A DNA stretch of 64,000 nt from Marthasterias glacialis. Lineage: Eukaryota > Echinodermata > Asteroidea > Forcipulatida > Asteriidae. Within the stretch, counting starts at the first letter, position 1. Every line of letters starts with the position of its first letter. Of the stretch, positions 35,938 to 46,659 are shown in pieces. The stretch spans positions 22,726,495-22,790,494 of the forward strand of contig OU452225.1 of the NCBI GenBank assembly GCA_911728455.2. The letters are read 5' to 3'. A program made the position numbers and the translations under genes. The notes beneath the pieces are model-generated. The model worked only from the letters and a program-made list of their open reading frames with translations. It had not been told where the DNA came from and did no database searches.

Positions 35938-37313
35938 CTCTGCAATAAGATCTGGCAAACAGGAGAGTGGCCCACCCCATGGACCAAGTCTTTGGTCATC
36001 ACAATTCCTAAGAAAGGCAATTTGCAACTGTGCCAAAACTACAGACTAAGTCTCATTAGCCACCCGAGTAAAATCATGCTGAAGATCATACTATACAGAC
36101 TAAAGCCCCAAGCAGAGAAGATCATTGAGGAGGAGCAGGCGGGCTTTCGGGCAGGACGGAGCACCACTGAGCATATCTTCAATTTCAGAATCTTGTGCGA
36201 AAAACATCTGCAACACCAACAAGATCTCTACCATGTGTCCATAGACGTTAAGAAGGCTTTGGAAAGGGTATGGTACGCAGCGGTATGGGCTACGATGAGG
36301 ATGTACAACATCAGCGGTAACCTTTTTCGAGTTATTGAACACCTTTATGACAAGGCCACCAGTGCAGTCCTCATGAACAACAACACAGGCGACTGGTTTC
36401 GAACCAACGTTGGAGTTCGACAGGGTTACCTACTCTCTCTCACCCTCTTTATCATCTTTTTGGAAAACATTATGACTGAGGTGCTTAAAGATTATGTAGG
36501 CACTGTCAGCATTGGAGGCAGGACCATCACTAACCTTCGTTTTGCTGACGACATTGATGGACTGGCAGGCGGAGAGCGAGAACTAGCCGATCTAGTGGAG
36601 TGCCTGGACAAGACGTCTACAGCTTTTGGCAAGGAAATCAGTGCCGAAAAGACCAAGCTGATGACAAATAACAACAATGGCATAACCACAGAAATCAAAG
36701 TCAGAGACCGGAGGCTTGAAACAGTTCACAGTTTCAAGTATCTAGGATCTGTTGTCACGGACGAAGGCTCCAAACTTGAGATACTCTCAAGGATTGCACA
36801 GACCACATCTGCCCTGACCAGGCTGAAACCAATATGGAATGACAACAACATTGCCCTTAGTTCCAAACTACACCTGATGCGCTCCCTCGTCACATCTATC
36901 TTCCCCTATGCTTGTGAAACATAGACCCTTAATGCTGACCTAACTCGGAGAATCCAAGCCATGGAAATGAGGTGCTTCCGCAAGATCTTGGGCATCTCAT
37001 ACAAATGTGACAAATGAGGAGTTCCGCAGCAAGATTATCGGTCATCGGTCCTAATGAAGATCTCCTGACCACTGTCAAGATGCGCAAGTTGAAGTTGTAT
37101 GGCCATATTTCCCGATCATCTGGCATGGCGAAGACCATCTGGCAAGGCACAGTGAGAGGAGGAAGGAAACGTGGCATGCAGAAGAAGAAGAAGTGGCAAG
37201 ATAACATCAAAGAGTGGACTGGCCTGGAGTTTGCTGAATCCCAGAGGGCAATGGAGAACCAAGTCAAGTGGAGAGAGCTGGTCAAAAAGTCATCAGTGAA
37301 TCAGGGGACATAA
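35938..37313 (+). pseudogene. Non-LTR retrotransposon reverse transcriptase, 5'-truncated and broken
   Basis: The open frame from 35938 to the TAG at 36922 carries RT motifs in order: PKKGN and QAGFRAGRST, motif A IDVKKAL, VGVRQGYLLSLTLF, and motif C FADDID near 36540. The thumb region (FKYLGSVV, ILSRIAQTT) follows. The TAG replaces a residue in what should be a continuous C-terminal region: homologous sequence continues (IQAMEMRCFRKILGIS), then shifts frame near 37010 and runs to 37313 (YGHISRSS, GGRKRG, EWTGLEFAESQRA). The endonuclease domain is missing. LINE clade not assigned. Not functional. Confidence 0.85.
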
Positions 37314-37614
37314 CAATTGTACTTGAACTACATCACATGTTTGAAACTTCACGAGAGTGTTTCAATTTATCTGCGGTATCAGGCCAATAACAGAATATGA
37401 CACTTTTTAACGCCAAGAAAACCATAAAAACTACCCTTCGGATTGTTGCAAGAATAGCGTAACTAACAGGATGTTTTTTTATTTGGAGAATGTTCTCAAA
37501 AATTGGACATCGGGGTGTTGAAAAATTGGTAATAAACTCAAAGGTAAAATGCTGGAGTACCGTTCCTTTAGTCCTCATAGCGCTGTAAAGCTCTCGGCAG
37601 CAACAGCCTTCGGG

Positions 37615-37645
<31 letters not shown>

Positions 37646-37850
37646 ATACTAGCGGATGACACCAAACATCCGTACATAGAGCGCGATCCGTATATGAAAA
37701 ATCAACACTCGTAATTGGATATAAACCAATTGGCAATACTGTAAGGCTAGATTCTTAATGGTCAACAGATGGCTCACATAAACATAACCTTCAAGAGGCT
37801 CACCCCATTTCGCAGTAAACACTACCACACACATTCCTAGGCTATGAGCC
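37314..37850. other. No recognisable gene; A28 tract
   Basis: Unremarkable sequence between the LINE relic and the Academ-like element, with an A-run at 37615-37642. Confidence 0.4.
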
Positions 37851-37853
37851 CAA

Positions 37854-38432
37854 TAGTAGGGTCATATCTTTAGATTCCGTGACCATTTTTTTGCTACCTT
37901 TTTTTCTTGATGGATTTGACTTCAGGAACCATTCGAAAGGAAAATTAGCTCCTATGTACCTCTGAAATGTGATGGGAACTTCGGCTAGAGCACAATATTC
38001 AAAATGGCCGCCGACGCCATCTTGAAAAACATAATTTGTAATAGCTCTGGCCCCAGATGACCTAGATGGACAAACGAGGTGTCATTTTCCACTATTTCTG
38101 GCATTACAAATCCACTGGAATGGTAATTGTAGAGTTTGGGGATCATCCTAACTTCTAAATCCAAGATGGCAGCCGACGCCATCTTGAAAAACATTATTTG
38201 TAATAGCTCTGGCCCCAAATGACCCAGAGGGCCAAACGAGGTGTCATTTTCCACTATTTCTGGCATTACAAATCCACTGGAATGGTAATTGTAGAGTTTG
38301 GGCATCATTCTGACTTCTCAATTCAAAATGGCCACCGTCACCATATTGCAAATTATGAAATGAGATATATAGCTCTGGCACCGGAAGGGCTGTACAAACA
38401 ATAAGGGTGTAATTTTCCACTAACTCTTGTAT
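37854..38432 (+). repeat. Left inverted terminal arm of the Academ-like element
   Basis: A unique outer segment of about 130 bp, then units of about 162 bp containing GGCATTACAAATCCACTGG, GTAATTGTAGAGTTTGGG and CCGACGCCATCTTGAA. Fewer units than the right arm. Repeated subterminal units are the kind of array that transposases bind. Confidence 0.85.
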
Positions 38433-39294
38433 TAAAAAAAACCAAAAAAAAACAACAATAACATGTTTCTTATGTTGTTCTTGGATCGTCCAACCTTCTT
38501 AATTTATGTTTGCTGCAAGATTGGTATATGACCTGTATTTTAAGTTTAGTATGAAGAGCTAGGCTTAATGATATTTTTAGTACCTAATTTCTACTTTTTC
38601 TTTTAGTGCTTAAAGTACTCCAGTTGCTAAATTATTTTCTTCAGTTCTCATTTGTGTCTCTTAAGTGCATTTTATGTATGCATTGACCAGTGGTGGCGCT
38701 CTTTGTTTTAAGTTGCTCAAATGCATAATTTAAGGGTCAGAGGTCACCACTCCCACACATGCTTTATCATGTAAGATTTAAGCAGATTATTATCTTAAAA
38801 TATCACATGCCATCCATAGTGGTAAGAACCTATTCATTACTCTATCATATTATTTGATGGTTAAAGACTATTTATTTGATGTTTTTTGTGTTATACCCTC
38901 CATGAAAAGGGTGATTTTTGAGTAAGAAAATAAAAACCAAAGTCACTTTCTTTAATGTGTTGAATACACAATGAGTAACGAGAAAATGGAATGACATGCA
39001 GTTACCTTTATGCTTTTGTTATTGGTGACTCCTGTTGATGTGGCATTGTTACTGTATTGTGTGAGCTTGCTTGACTCTCAGTTAGGATTGTTAACAGGAT
39101 AATAGGTCAACAGAAGTCTCAGTTAATTGATGTTAATAATTTGTAATCATTTGTGCGTTTGGTATACATTGTTGTATACTATTAGCTGTGGACTTTAATA
39201 AATGGAACATAATATGATCAGGTGTGAATTAGTCACATGTAAATATAATTGTATTTCCCCCTTTTAAAGACAAAAAGACAAAGTGACAAACAGA

Positions 39295-42200
39295 ATGGAT
39301 AGTGGCAGTGAGGAGTCACGTACAAGAGGAAATGAATATAAGTGCATACTCTGTTCAGAGCCATGTACAGCAGACGACAATTTAGATAACATTACACCAG
39401 ATAAATGGGAATCCATCCAAAGTAAGTCCTTACAATGGAGTGGACTGGATAAGTTTCAGCATGTACATGAAAATGTGGACTGGAAGAAGGGAGCTGCAGG
39501 TTGCTACATGCATAGCTCTTGCTACACAACAATGTCCAGTAAGCGCAGTCTCTCGCAAGCTGAAAAGCGCAAACGAAAATCAGAGGAAAGTCTTGAAATA
39601 GATAAAACACCAGATCAACAAGGTCCTTCCCTCAACTCTCAGGCCAGTGCACCTAAAAGGCTTCGCTCCAGTATAGGTGTCATTCACAATAAGGAGCTAT
39701 GTGTGTGGTGCATGAGAGGGGTATACAAGAGCAGTGATCGTGACAAGCGGCTTTTACTCCTATCAACAGTAGATGCCTGGACAAAATTCAAGATACACAC
39801 TGTCCGTTTGGAAGATGATGTCATAAGAAAGAGACTTGACATTGCATCCATCCCAGATAGTCAAACAGCATTTGCTTTGGAAATCCGCTACCATCGCGGT
39901 TGCTGGCGCAAGTTTGTCAGCGACCACAAGCCCCTGTCAGATGAAAGCACTCAACATCTGCAGCGTGTAAACTTCCGAGAGGCACAAACTCTCTTCTTTC
40001 ATCATGTTCGTCAAGTCATCTTCAAAGACCATGAAATTCGAACACTGCAAGGTATGTTGCAAGACTATAAGCGCATCATTTCAAATCACGGACATAACTC
40101 AGAAGTAAAGTCCAGCTACTTAAAGGAAATTCTCATAAAAGAGTTTGGGGAAGACATCGGATTTCATGAACGCATCCAGAAGAACGTGAGTGAACTGGTA
40201 TATGACACAGCGGGAGCAGGTACATACATTGAGGCAGCCATATCCTCATTAGGCATCAGCAATGATCAGTTGTTGATGAATGTTGCAGCTCGACTTAAAG
40301 AGCAAGTCATGAGGACGAGTACTATCCCCTGGCCACCATTCATAATTGACTTGGAGAGAGAGGAACTTTTGAATGAGCTCCTGTTGAAGCTGATCACATG
40401 GTTGAAACACCCAAGCAAGTCTGCAGTTGCTGACAGTCCATCCGTCCGGTCAATTGCATCTATGCTGACAAGCTACATCACTGGAAAACGCACCGCATTT
40501 AAGACGAACCTCTCTGTCATGCTTCATGGATTGACCAAGAGTAGGGAGATAGTCGACATAATGCACAAGGGTGGTCTGGGTATCAGTTATAATGACGTAC
40601 TTATGCTTCGTGATTTCTGGGTTGTCAACGACCTCCAACACTCTACTGATTGCCCCCTCGAACTAGCTGAGGGCAAGCCTGCCATTGCTATAGTAGACAA
40701 CGATGACTTCAAGAGCGACACACTTACCGGTGCTGGTCAGTCACACCGTACTAATGTCATGTTTGTGCAGCCAAAATCATGTGATCCAGAATCTCCTTCC
40801 AGGAATTATAGGGATCAACAAGTCCCTTGTGCCAAATTAGCATCACATTTATCGACAACTCTCAAAGAGCTTGGAAGTGAAATGCAGAAAGTCAACCCGT
40901 ACAAAACAGTGAAGCGTGGGGAACCACCTATAAGAAAGCAGTCAACTGATCCGAGCAATCCTGATACATCTGCGCAAAGATTTTGTGGTGTAATCCATGC
41001 ATTGGCTAGGGCCCAAGATGACCGGGTGAGACCAAAACCAGAAGAACAAACAGTGCCCGGGTTTTCAGGGTTTCACGCCAACATGTCAAAACCAGACGAG
41101 AAGAGTCGAGCAATATATCATATGACGTACTCCAACCCTCCAAGTAAGACGATTCTCTATGATGTGATGCGTAAACTTGCACAGTCAATCGCAGAAAAGA
41201 AGATGCCGTTTGCAATAATTGTTGGTGACCATCCGGTCTACATCCTTTACCTAGAGTTGAAAAGTGAGAATGCTAAACTATTCAACAAAATATTACCTTT
41301 CATGGGACCTTTCCACATCCAAATGTCTTTCATCTACGCTATATACAAGAGGTTTAAGGGATCTGGTATCTCAGATGTGTTGGTGGCAGCAGGTGTAATT
41401 GCAGATGGTTCTGTGGATCAGGCCCTTCGAGGAAAACATTTTAAGCGTGGGGTTCGATGCCTGCGACTGTTCTATGAGACATTGGCCCACCATGCTTTAG
41501 ACAAAAGACTGGAAGATTATCCACTATCTGAAGAAGTAAAGACCCTCCTTGCCAAGCTCCGACTTTCGAGCAATGCTCAAGAACTTTCAGATACACATGA
41601 CAAGCTTAAGTGCAATGCTCATCTGAAGAAACTAGTTGACACCCTCTTTAGGGACTTTGAAGGTTGCCCACAAGCTGAATATTGGATGTCCTTCATGGAA
41701 ATGGTGGAGGTTCTGACTCAAAATATCCATGCAATCAGAACAAGCAACTGGGCAGACTTCAAGTCTTCACTACACCTCATGCTTCCATGGATGCGAATAT
41801 ATGATAATGACAAATATGGTCGCCATCTTCCCGATTTCACCGCTGTGCTTGATACCCTTCCCGAAGACCAGGCTGCATTCATGGAAAGCGGTATGTTTGC
41901 ACAGTCAATGACTGGAAAACCATATTCATGTGTCGCCCTTGACATTTGGATAGAGTCAACAATGAATAAGGGCTCTAAGCTGAAGTCTGGTTGGCTGGCA
42001 ATTCTCAACAATGAAAAGCAACTCCTTTCAAACACTCGAAATGTGAATAACATCAATCGTGTGAGAGCAATTGTCCATCGCCATTCCGAACCCAGGAAAC
42101 AAGGTAGAGGGAAGCATGCTGATTGCTCAGCCAGTAAAATGAAGAAGGATGAACAAGCTGTACAGGATTTGAGTGCGTGTCTCACTGAATTCAATTGCGA

Positions 42201-43881
42201 TCCATTTGACCATACGAACCAGACACTTCGATCTCTACAGTCAGGAATCCCAGCCTCGGATGTTCTTGCTGCTGACTTGTTTTCGGCAAAGAAGGATGGC
42301 AAAACCAAAGTGACTGAGTTCTTGACGGAGAGAGTGTATTCCAAGAAGAAGTCTCTCAATGACCGAATTCCACGTAGTAAGCGTCAGAACTTTTCAACCC
42401 AAGAACTGAAGAAGACACAAAGTGATAACTTGAAGCAAAAGACCGAGGAAATGGAGTGTAAAGCTTTGGCCTCTGTTCTTGGACTGGTCGAAATGAGTGG
42501 TGCCCTGAAACTTGAAGATATCCTGCAGCATCGTGTTACATCCGAGTGCCTTTCAATCTTCAACGTTAATGGAACCATGCGTAAGACACAGAAAAGCAAG
42601 CTCCAGCAAAAATTGTCTACAACTGTCATTCCAGAACCTGATGTCTACACATCAATTATTGATATGGGCCTCATCTGGCGCTTGACCACTCCTACCACTG
42701 AAGACAGGGAGAAGGGAGATGGTACTAAGTTTACTTGGGCAGATTATGCAGAGAAGCTGGTGCATTCTGTCCTAGCAAGACACAAGCATGCTGAGCGGAT
42801 CATTTGTGTCAATGATTCATATGATCAGAACTTCTCAATCAAAGACAGCGAGCGCATATTGCGCCAAAAGAAACTGCCAATCAGCAATGTTTTCATGAAG
42901 TCAGAAGATAAATTTCCTTCTTGTAAAGACTTCCATGCTCTCCTTGGCAAACCTGAGAACAAGATCCGCCTGCAAGCCTTCCTTCAAGAGGCATTCCAGA
43001 GAACAGCAGAGACAACTAGTATTGAGATCGTCTACTGTGTAGTAGGCAGAACAGCAATGAATCTCACTACAGGCAACCTTGTGCCAGAGCTTAATTGTGC
43101 CCATGCAGAGGCAGACACGGCCATGCTTACCATATATAGTGTGCTCCGGTCAGAAGGCTACTCAGCAGCAGTAATTCTTGATACTGAGGATACTGACAAC
43201 TATGTACAAGCGGCATATGTTGCTCAGAGGACATCAGGTCTCATGTGTATAAAACGCAAACATCAGCTAATCAGTGCCCGGTGTTTGTGCGATGAAGCAA
43301 TGGCTACTTACATCATACCATTACATGTTCTTACTGGATGTGACCATAACTCTGGGTTCTATGGAGCGAGTAAGAAGCTCATCGCAGACCGCGTGGAGAA
43401 GTCCAAAAAGGCACAAGATCTCCTAGCAATATGTGGTAAACAGCTCCCAGTGACACAAGACATCATCAATACTTTGGAGCAATTTGTCATTAGATACGTC
43501 TATGGTGATTTAAAAAGCAAGACCCTGGGAGAAGTCAGAGCTACCAAGTGGAGAGCGCAGAAAAAAAAAGCACTATCCGACTTGTGCCTGACTTGGACAG
43601 TCTCCGTCAACACTTGGAGCGTGCAAACTACCTTACATATGTGCAACAGCATTACCAGCTTAAAAGCCACCCCTCACCAATCGGCCATGGATGGCATCTT
43701 GAAAATGGTCTATGTCTTCCAATCCGTTATACCAAGCCCCCATTTCCCCCATCCATATCCCTACCAACAAACCCGCAGATGGCAGAGTACAACAGTGATG
43801 GCAGCAGCGAAAGTGATGAAAGCGAGACTGAAAGCTGTAGTTCATACAGTAAAAGTGGTGATAGTGAAGCTTGATGTGTGA
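39295..43881 (+). CDS. Academ-like transposase with XPG/FEN1-like nuclease region
   Basis: Uninterrupted frame from ATG 39295 (MDSGSEESRTRG) to TGA 43879; an upstream GTG in the same frame is less likely to start it. N-terminus: putative zinc-binding C17, C20, C24, C70, H73, C76, then C136-x2-C139 and H200-x2-C203. A long middle region includes VGDHPVYILYLEL near residue 645 and may hold the transposase core; I cannot name it. The C-terminal third follows the FEN1/XPG order: D1123 (IIDMG), D1174 with a following IKDSERILRQ basic helix, E1272 and D1274 (AEADTAM), D1296/D1299/D1301 (DTEDTDN) and D1350 in LTGCDHNSG, comparable to the FEN1 glycine-rich acidic loop. After nine A's at 43561-43569 the frame reads improbable sequence; the -1 frame (to 43874) instead gives a coherent acidic, serine-rich tail. 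Either a one-base deletion or -1 frameshifting is implied. Confidence 0.8.
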   Translation: MDSGSEESRTRGNEYKCILCSEPCTADDNLDNITPDKWESIQSKSLQWSGLDKFQHVHENVDWKKGAAGCYMHSSCYTTMSSKRSLSQAEKRKRKSEESLEIDKTPDQQGPSLNSQASAPKRLRSSIGVIHNKELCVWCMRGVYKSSDRDKRLLLLSTVDAWTKFKIHTVRLEDDVIRKRLDIASIPDSQTAFALEIRYHRGCWRKFVSDHKPLSDESTQHLQRVNFREAQTLFFHHVRQVIFKDHEIRTLQGMLQDYKRIISNHGHNSEVKSSYLKEILIKEFGEDIGFHERIQKNVSELVYDTAGAGTYIEAAISSLGISNDQLLMNVAARLKEQVMRTSTIPWPPFIIDLEREELLNELLLKLITWLKHPSKSAVADSPSVRSIASMLTSYITGKRTAFKTNLSVMLHGLTKSREIVDIMHKGGLGISYNDVLMLRDFWVVNDLQHSTDCPLELAEGKPAIAIVDNDDFKSDTLTGAGQSHRTNVMFVQPKSCDPESPSRNYRDQQVPCAKLASHLSTTLKELGSEMQKVNPYKTVKRGEPPIRKQSTDPSNPDTSAQRFCGVIHALARAQDDRVRPKPEEQTVPGFSGFHANMSKPDEKSRAIYHMTYSNPPSKTILYDVMRKLAQSIAEKKMPFAIIVGDHPVYILYLELKSENAKLFNKILPFMGPFHIQMSFIYAIYKRFKGSGISDVLVAAGVIADGSVDQALRGKHFKRGVRCLRLFYETLAHHALDKRLEDYPLSEEVKTLLAKLRLSSNAQELSDTHDKLKCNAHLKKLVDTLFRDFEGCPQAEYWMSFMEMVEVLTQNIHAIRTSNWADFKSSLHLMLPWMRIYDNDKYGRHLPDFTAVLDTLPEDQAAFMESGMFAQSMTGKPYSCVALDIWIESTMNKGSKLKSGWLAILNNEKQLLSNTRNVNNINRVRAIVHRHSEPRKQGRGKHADCSASKMKKDEQAVQDLSACLTEFNCDPFDHTNQTLRSLQSGIPASDVLAADLFSAKKDGKTKVTEFLTERVYSKKKSLNDRIPRSKRQNFSTQELKKTQSDNLKQKTEEMECKALASVLGLVEMSGALKLEDILQHRVTSECLSIFNVNGTMRKTQKSKLQQKLSTTVIPEPDVYTSIIDMGLIWRLTTPTTEDREKGDGTKFTWADYAEKLVHSVLARHKHAERIICVNDSYDQNFSIKDSERILRQKKLPISNVFMKSEDKFPSCKDFHALLGKPENKIRLQAFLQEAFQRTAETTSIEIVYCVVGRTAMNLTTGNLVPELNCAHAEADTAMLTIYSVLRSEGYSAAVILDTEDTDNYVQAAYVAQRTSGLMCIKRKHQLISARCLCDEAMATYIIPLHVLTGCDHNSGFYGASKKLIADRVEKSKKAQDLLAICGKQLPVTQDIINTLEQFVIRYVYGDLKSKTLGEVRATKWRAQKKKALSDLCLTWTVSVNTWSVQTTLHMCNSITSLKATPHQSAMDGILKMVYVFQSVIPSPHFPHPYPYQQTRRWQSTTVMAAAKVMKARLKAVVHTVKVVIVKLDV

Positions 43882-43929
43882 ATCTTGGATTTAGAGGTGA
43901 GGATGGTTCCATATTTATAACATAACAAT

Positions 43930-44678
43930 TTTAATTGATTTGTTAGGCCAGAATTGGTGGAAAATTCCACCCTTTGTGTTCGTAAGGTTAATCAGGTGCT
44001 AGAGCTATTACATTTCATAATTTTCAAGATGGCGACAATGGCCATCTATAATTTAGAGGTCAGGATAATTCCCAAACTCTTCAATTACCATTCCAGTGGA
44101 CTTGTAATGGCGAAAATAGTGAAAAAAATATCTACTTTGTCCATGTAGGTCATCTAGTGCCAGAGCTATAACAAGTTGTTTTTCAAGATGGCGACGGCGG
44201 CCATCTTGAATTGAGAGGTCAGGATGATGCCCAAACTCTACAATTACCATTCCGGTGGACTTGTAATGCCAGAAAAAGTGGAAAATGACACCTCGTTTGG
44301 CCTTCTGGGTCACCTTGGGCCAGAGTTATTACAAATAATGTTTTTCAAGATGGCGTCGGCGGCCATCTTGAATTTAGAGGTTAGGATGATCCCCAAACTC
44401 TACAATTACCATTCCAGTGGACTTGTAATGCCAGAAATAGTGGAAAATGACACCTCGTTCGTCCATCTAGGTCATCTGGGGCCAGAGCTATTACAAATTA
44501 TGTTTTTCAAGATGGCGTCGGCGGCCATTTTGAATATTGTGCTCTAGCCGAAGTTCCCATCACATTTCAGAGGTACATAGGAGCTAATTTTCCTTTCGAA
44601 TGGTTCCTGAAGTCAAATCCATCAAGAAAAAAAGGTAGCAAAAAAATGGTCACGGAATCTAAAGATATGACCCTACTA
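43930..44678 (-). repeat. Right inverted terminal arm of the Academ-like element
   Basis: Reverse-complement counterpart of the left arm with about four units (periods 158-162 bp), the inner ones more diverged. The amino-acid-like readings in both arms are repeat artefacts. Confidence 0.85.
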
Positions 44679-44689
44679 CAAGGTCCTTA

Positions 44690-45050
44690 TTTCCAAGTGA
44701 CCACTCTCCCTGACCACTACGTCATCTTAGCCTTGTTCACAGAAATGATGTCATTGTACTTAGAAATTATGTCACTAGACTTATGTTATTTCTGTATGAC
44801 ATCATTTCCAAAGTTAGAAATCCCCAAACCTAAAAAACTATATAAACCCTTTTCCCTTTCATTTTAAGTAGAGTATACGAAGATTTGAGTGTTCGTCTTC
44901 GTCGGGATTTGCTTCTCCAAACCTACGAGCTAGGTCTTGCCATTGAGAAACTCCTCCATGGTCTATCACAAGTTATAGTTTGAAGTCAATAAAATACTTT
45001 TGACCCTATCAACTTGTGTCAGTGTAATTGTTATTGTCTATACCGTCCAG
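44690..45050 (+). mobile_element. Possible solo LTR
   Basis: A TATATAAA box (44839-44846) is followed about 145 bp later by AATAAA (44988-44993), a spacing typical of retroviral-type LTRs, and no coding sequence adjoins. The LTR ends and a target duplication could not be fixed. Confidence 0.35.
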
Positions 45051-45913
45051 CTATTAACTCGAAAGTTCACTACCGCTCGCCCCTCACTGATTATCATCAT
45101 TAACACAGAGACACACAATATATGTGTAAAATTTATGTGTTACAATACGTATACAAAAAATCTGGAAAATATTCCTAGTTCTTCAGTTAAGGGTTTACTG
45201 CAATAAAACCATGAAAATGTATTGACTTTTTTTAGTTTAACACGAACTATGATTCCAAATCATTATACGTAAGCTCACGTAACTCGTCCAAATCAGATTT
45301 TTGGATAAATAACATTATCGTTGGAGTTAGTTTTATGCTCCCAGCCGTATAAAAGTTAATTACTTCACCAAATTTAACTCTGATTTATTTGTTTTTTTAA
45401 TACAATTATTCATGAATATTTGACAAAAGAGATTATAAATAAAAGATATCAATAACTGTTAAAAATCGAACATAAGATTTTAATTCAGAGAGTCTGGGCA
45501 ATGGAAGCGTATTCCACGTGCACAGCGTGGGGGGCTAGTGAGACATAAACCCCGAAGCAATATCCCGTACAGTTGGTGCCTTGGCCCGTGGGACCAGCGG
45601 GGCATGATCCCCGAGACAAAACCTAGCTAGCTTGAGCTGGGAGCTGTAGGGAACCAGACCGCCGAGTACCTTTTGTCATTTAGGGTTATAGTATTTACAT
45701 TAACAGAGAACCAGTCTACTTGCAAATTGGCGCAAAAATGTCACGTAAATATTTACAGTTACAATGGCTGATAAAGCGAAAACCCTGACCTTTGATCTCT
45801 TGTTTTTCCACTAAATTATGTAAATAGTAAACCGGTATGCTCCTTTAATCCATTCGGATAGATCTTGCAGATTTTTGAATGATCCCCAGGATCCCATTTG
45901 ACGTCCGTGAGAG
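45051..45913. other. No recognisable gene
   Basis: AT-rich, with a GC-richer stretch at 45500-45660 that I cannot assign. Confidence 0.35.
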
Positions 45914-46062
45914 CAGTGGCATAACCAGCAGGGTGGGGGCGCCTCTTGTCCCCCTTCTTCCCCCAAAAATGTTGATTGACAAAAACCACAAAATAATAAG
46001 ACCCCCGAATTATGTCTTTGCCCGCGATTGTCCCCCAATGAAAAATTCTGGTTACGACACTG
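45914..46062. mobile_element. hAT-type MITE, 149 bp
   Basis: TIRs CAGTGGCATAACCAG and CTGGTTACGACACTG, flanked by 8-bp sequences matching at six of eight positions (CGTGAGAG / CCTTAGAG). The CAGTGGCGTA-type terminus and 8-bp target size fit hAT. Confidence 0.75.
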
Positions 46063-46077
46063 CCTTAGAGAATTGCA

Positions 46078-46137
46078 GGGGAGGGGAGGGGGAGGAGGAG
46101 GAGGGGGAGGAGGAGGAGGAGGAGAAGAAGGGAAAAA
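46078..46137. repeat. Purine (GGA/GAG)n tract
   Basis: Sixty bases of nearly pure G/A low-complexity sequence in the proposed Reeler intron 1. Confidence 0.9.
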
Positions 46138-46262
46138 GATAACTGCGCAAAATCAGATAAACATGAGTTTGCATATTTAGCTTATTATCAGTGTTTAGCC
46201 TTGCCCACAACATTGACAGTTTTACAAGACAAAGCCACAAACAAAACGAAACGCTGTCCTAC

Positions 46263-46482
46263 CTTTTATTGGCTGGCCTGTATTATACGTGGCACTACTG
46301 ACTTCGACCGTGTATGGTGGTGGACCAACGGCTGTTGTTGGCATATGATGCCGACTTTCTGGATCCAAACTAATGCACATGTGTCGATGTTTTGCAATAG
46401 GCACACTGTTTGGGTATGCCAGTGTTCCATATGACGACAAAGTGAGTATTACAAGTATAACAAGGACTGCCATTTTCCAACC
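46263..46482 (-). CDS. Reeler-domain protein, exon with start codon and signal peptide
   Basis: The minus-strand exon follows a TTTCTCACAG acceptor (its AG at 46484-46483), so an upstream non-coding exon is implied. ATG is at 46473-46471. The first 19 or so residues (MAVLVILVILTLSSYGTLA) form a typical signal peptide. YPNSVP, a cysteine, then PPPYTVEVSS and YNTGQPIK follow, the usual opening of a Reeler domain. The exon ends AAAAG|GTAGGA at 46263, leaving one base of a codon. Exon 2 at 3406-3578 supplies the other two bases to give Val, so the phase fits. The product is secreted or membrane-targeted; the exact family is undetermined. Confidence 0.75.
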
Positions 46483-46659
46483 CTGTGAGAAACATAATAA
46501 AGTCTTTTATCGGCAATGATATTCGATACACAATCAAGATTCGAGTGTTATAAAGTGATGATGTTTCATTGCCAACCATATGCAACTAAGCGTGATGTTC
46601 GTTTTCTCAGTTATTCTCATTATTCGTGCTACGGTTGCTCATATTCGCCACTTCCTAGA

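Larger units (their letters stand above)
37854..44678 (+). mobile_element. Academ-like DNA transposon, 6825 bp, near-intact
   Basis: Both ends start TAGTAGGGTCATATC and are flanked by the 3-bp direct repeat CAA (37851-37853, 44679-44681). The outer 225 bp or so of the two arms match with about one difference, so insertion was recent. Inside the ends are tandem units of about 162 bp. A single long reading frame (39295-43881) encodes a cysteine/histidine-rich protein with an XPG/FEN1-like nuclease region. Academ elements are known for 3-4 bp duplications and an XPG-type nuclease, so Academ is the best fit, but the assignment is by recollection and motif pattern. It lies in the proposed first intron of the Reeler gene, on the opposite strand. 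Confidence 0.85.

Noticed and set aside
37985-38308. Minus-strand 107-residue reading MMPKLYNYHSSG and its plus-strand twin at 44224
   Set aside because: Both lie in the inverted arms of the Academ-like element and follow the 162-bp repeat, so they are repeat artefacts.
40450-42359. Minus-strand frames up to 213 codons inside the long transposase frame
   Set aside because: Shadows of the plus-strand coding region without independent features.
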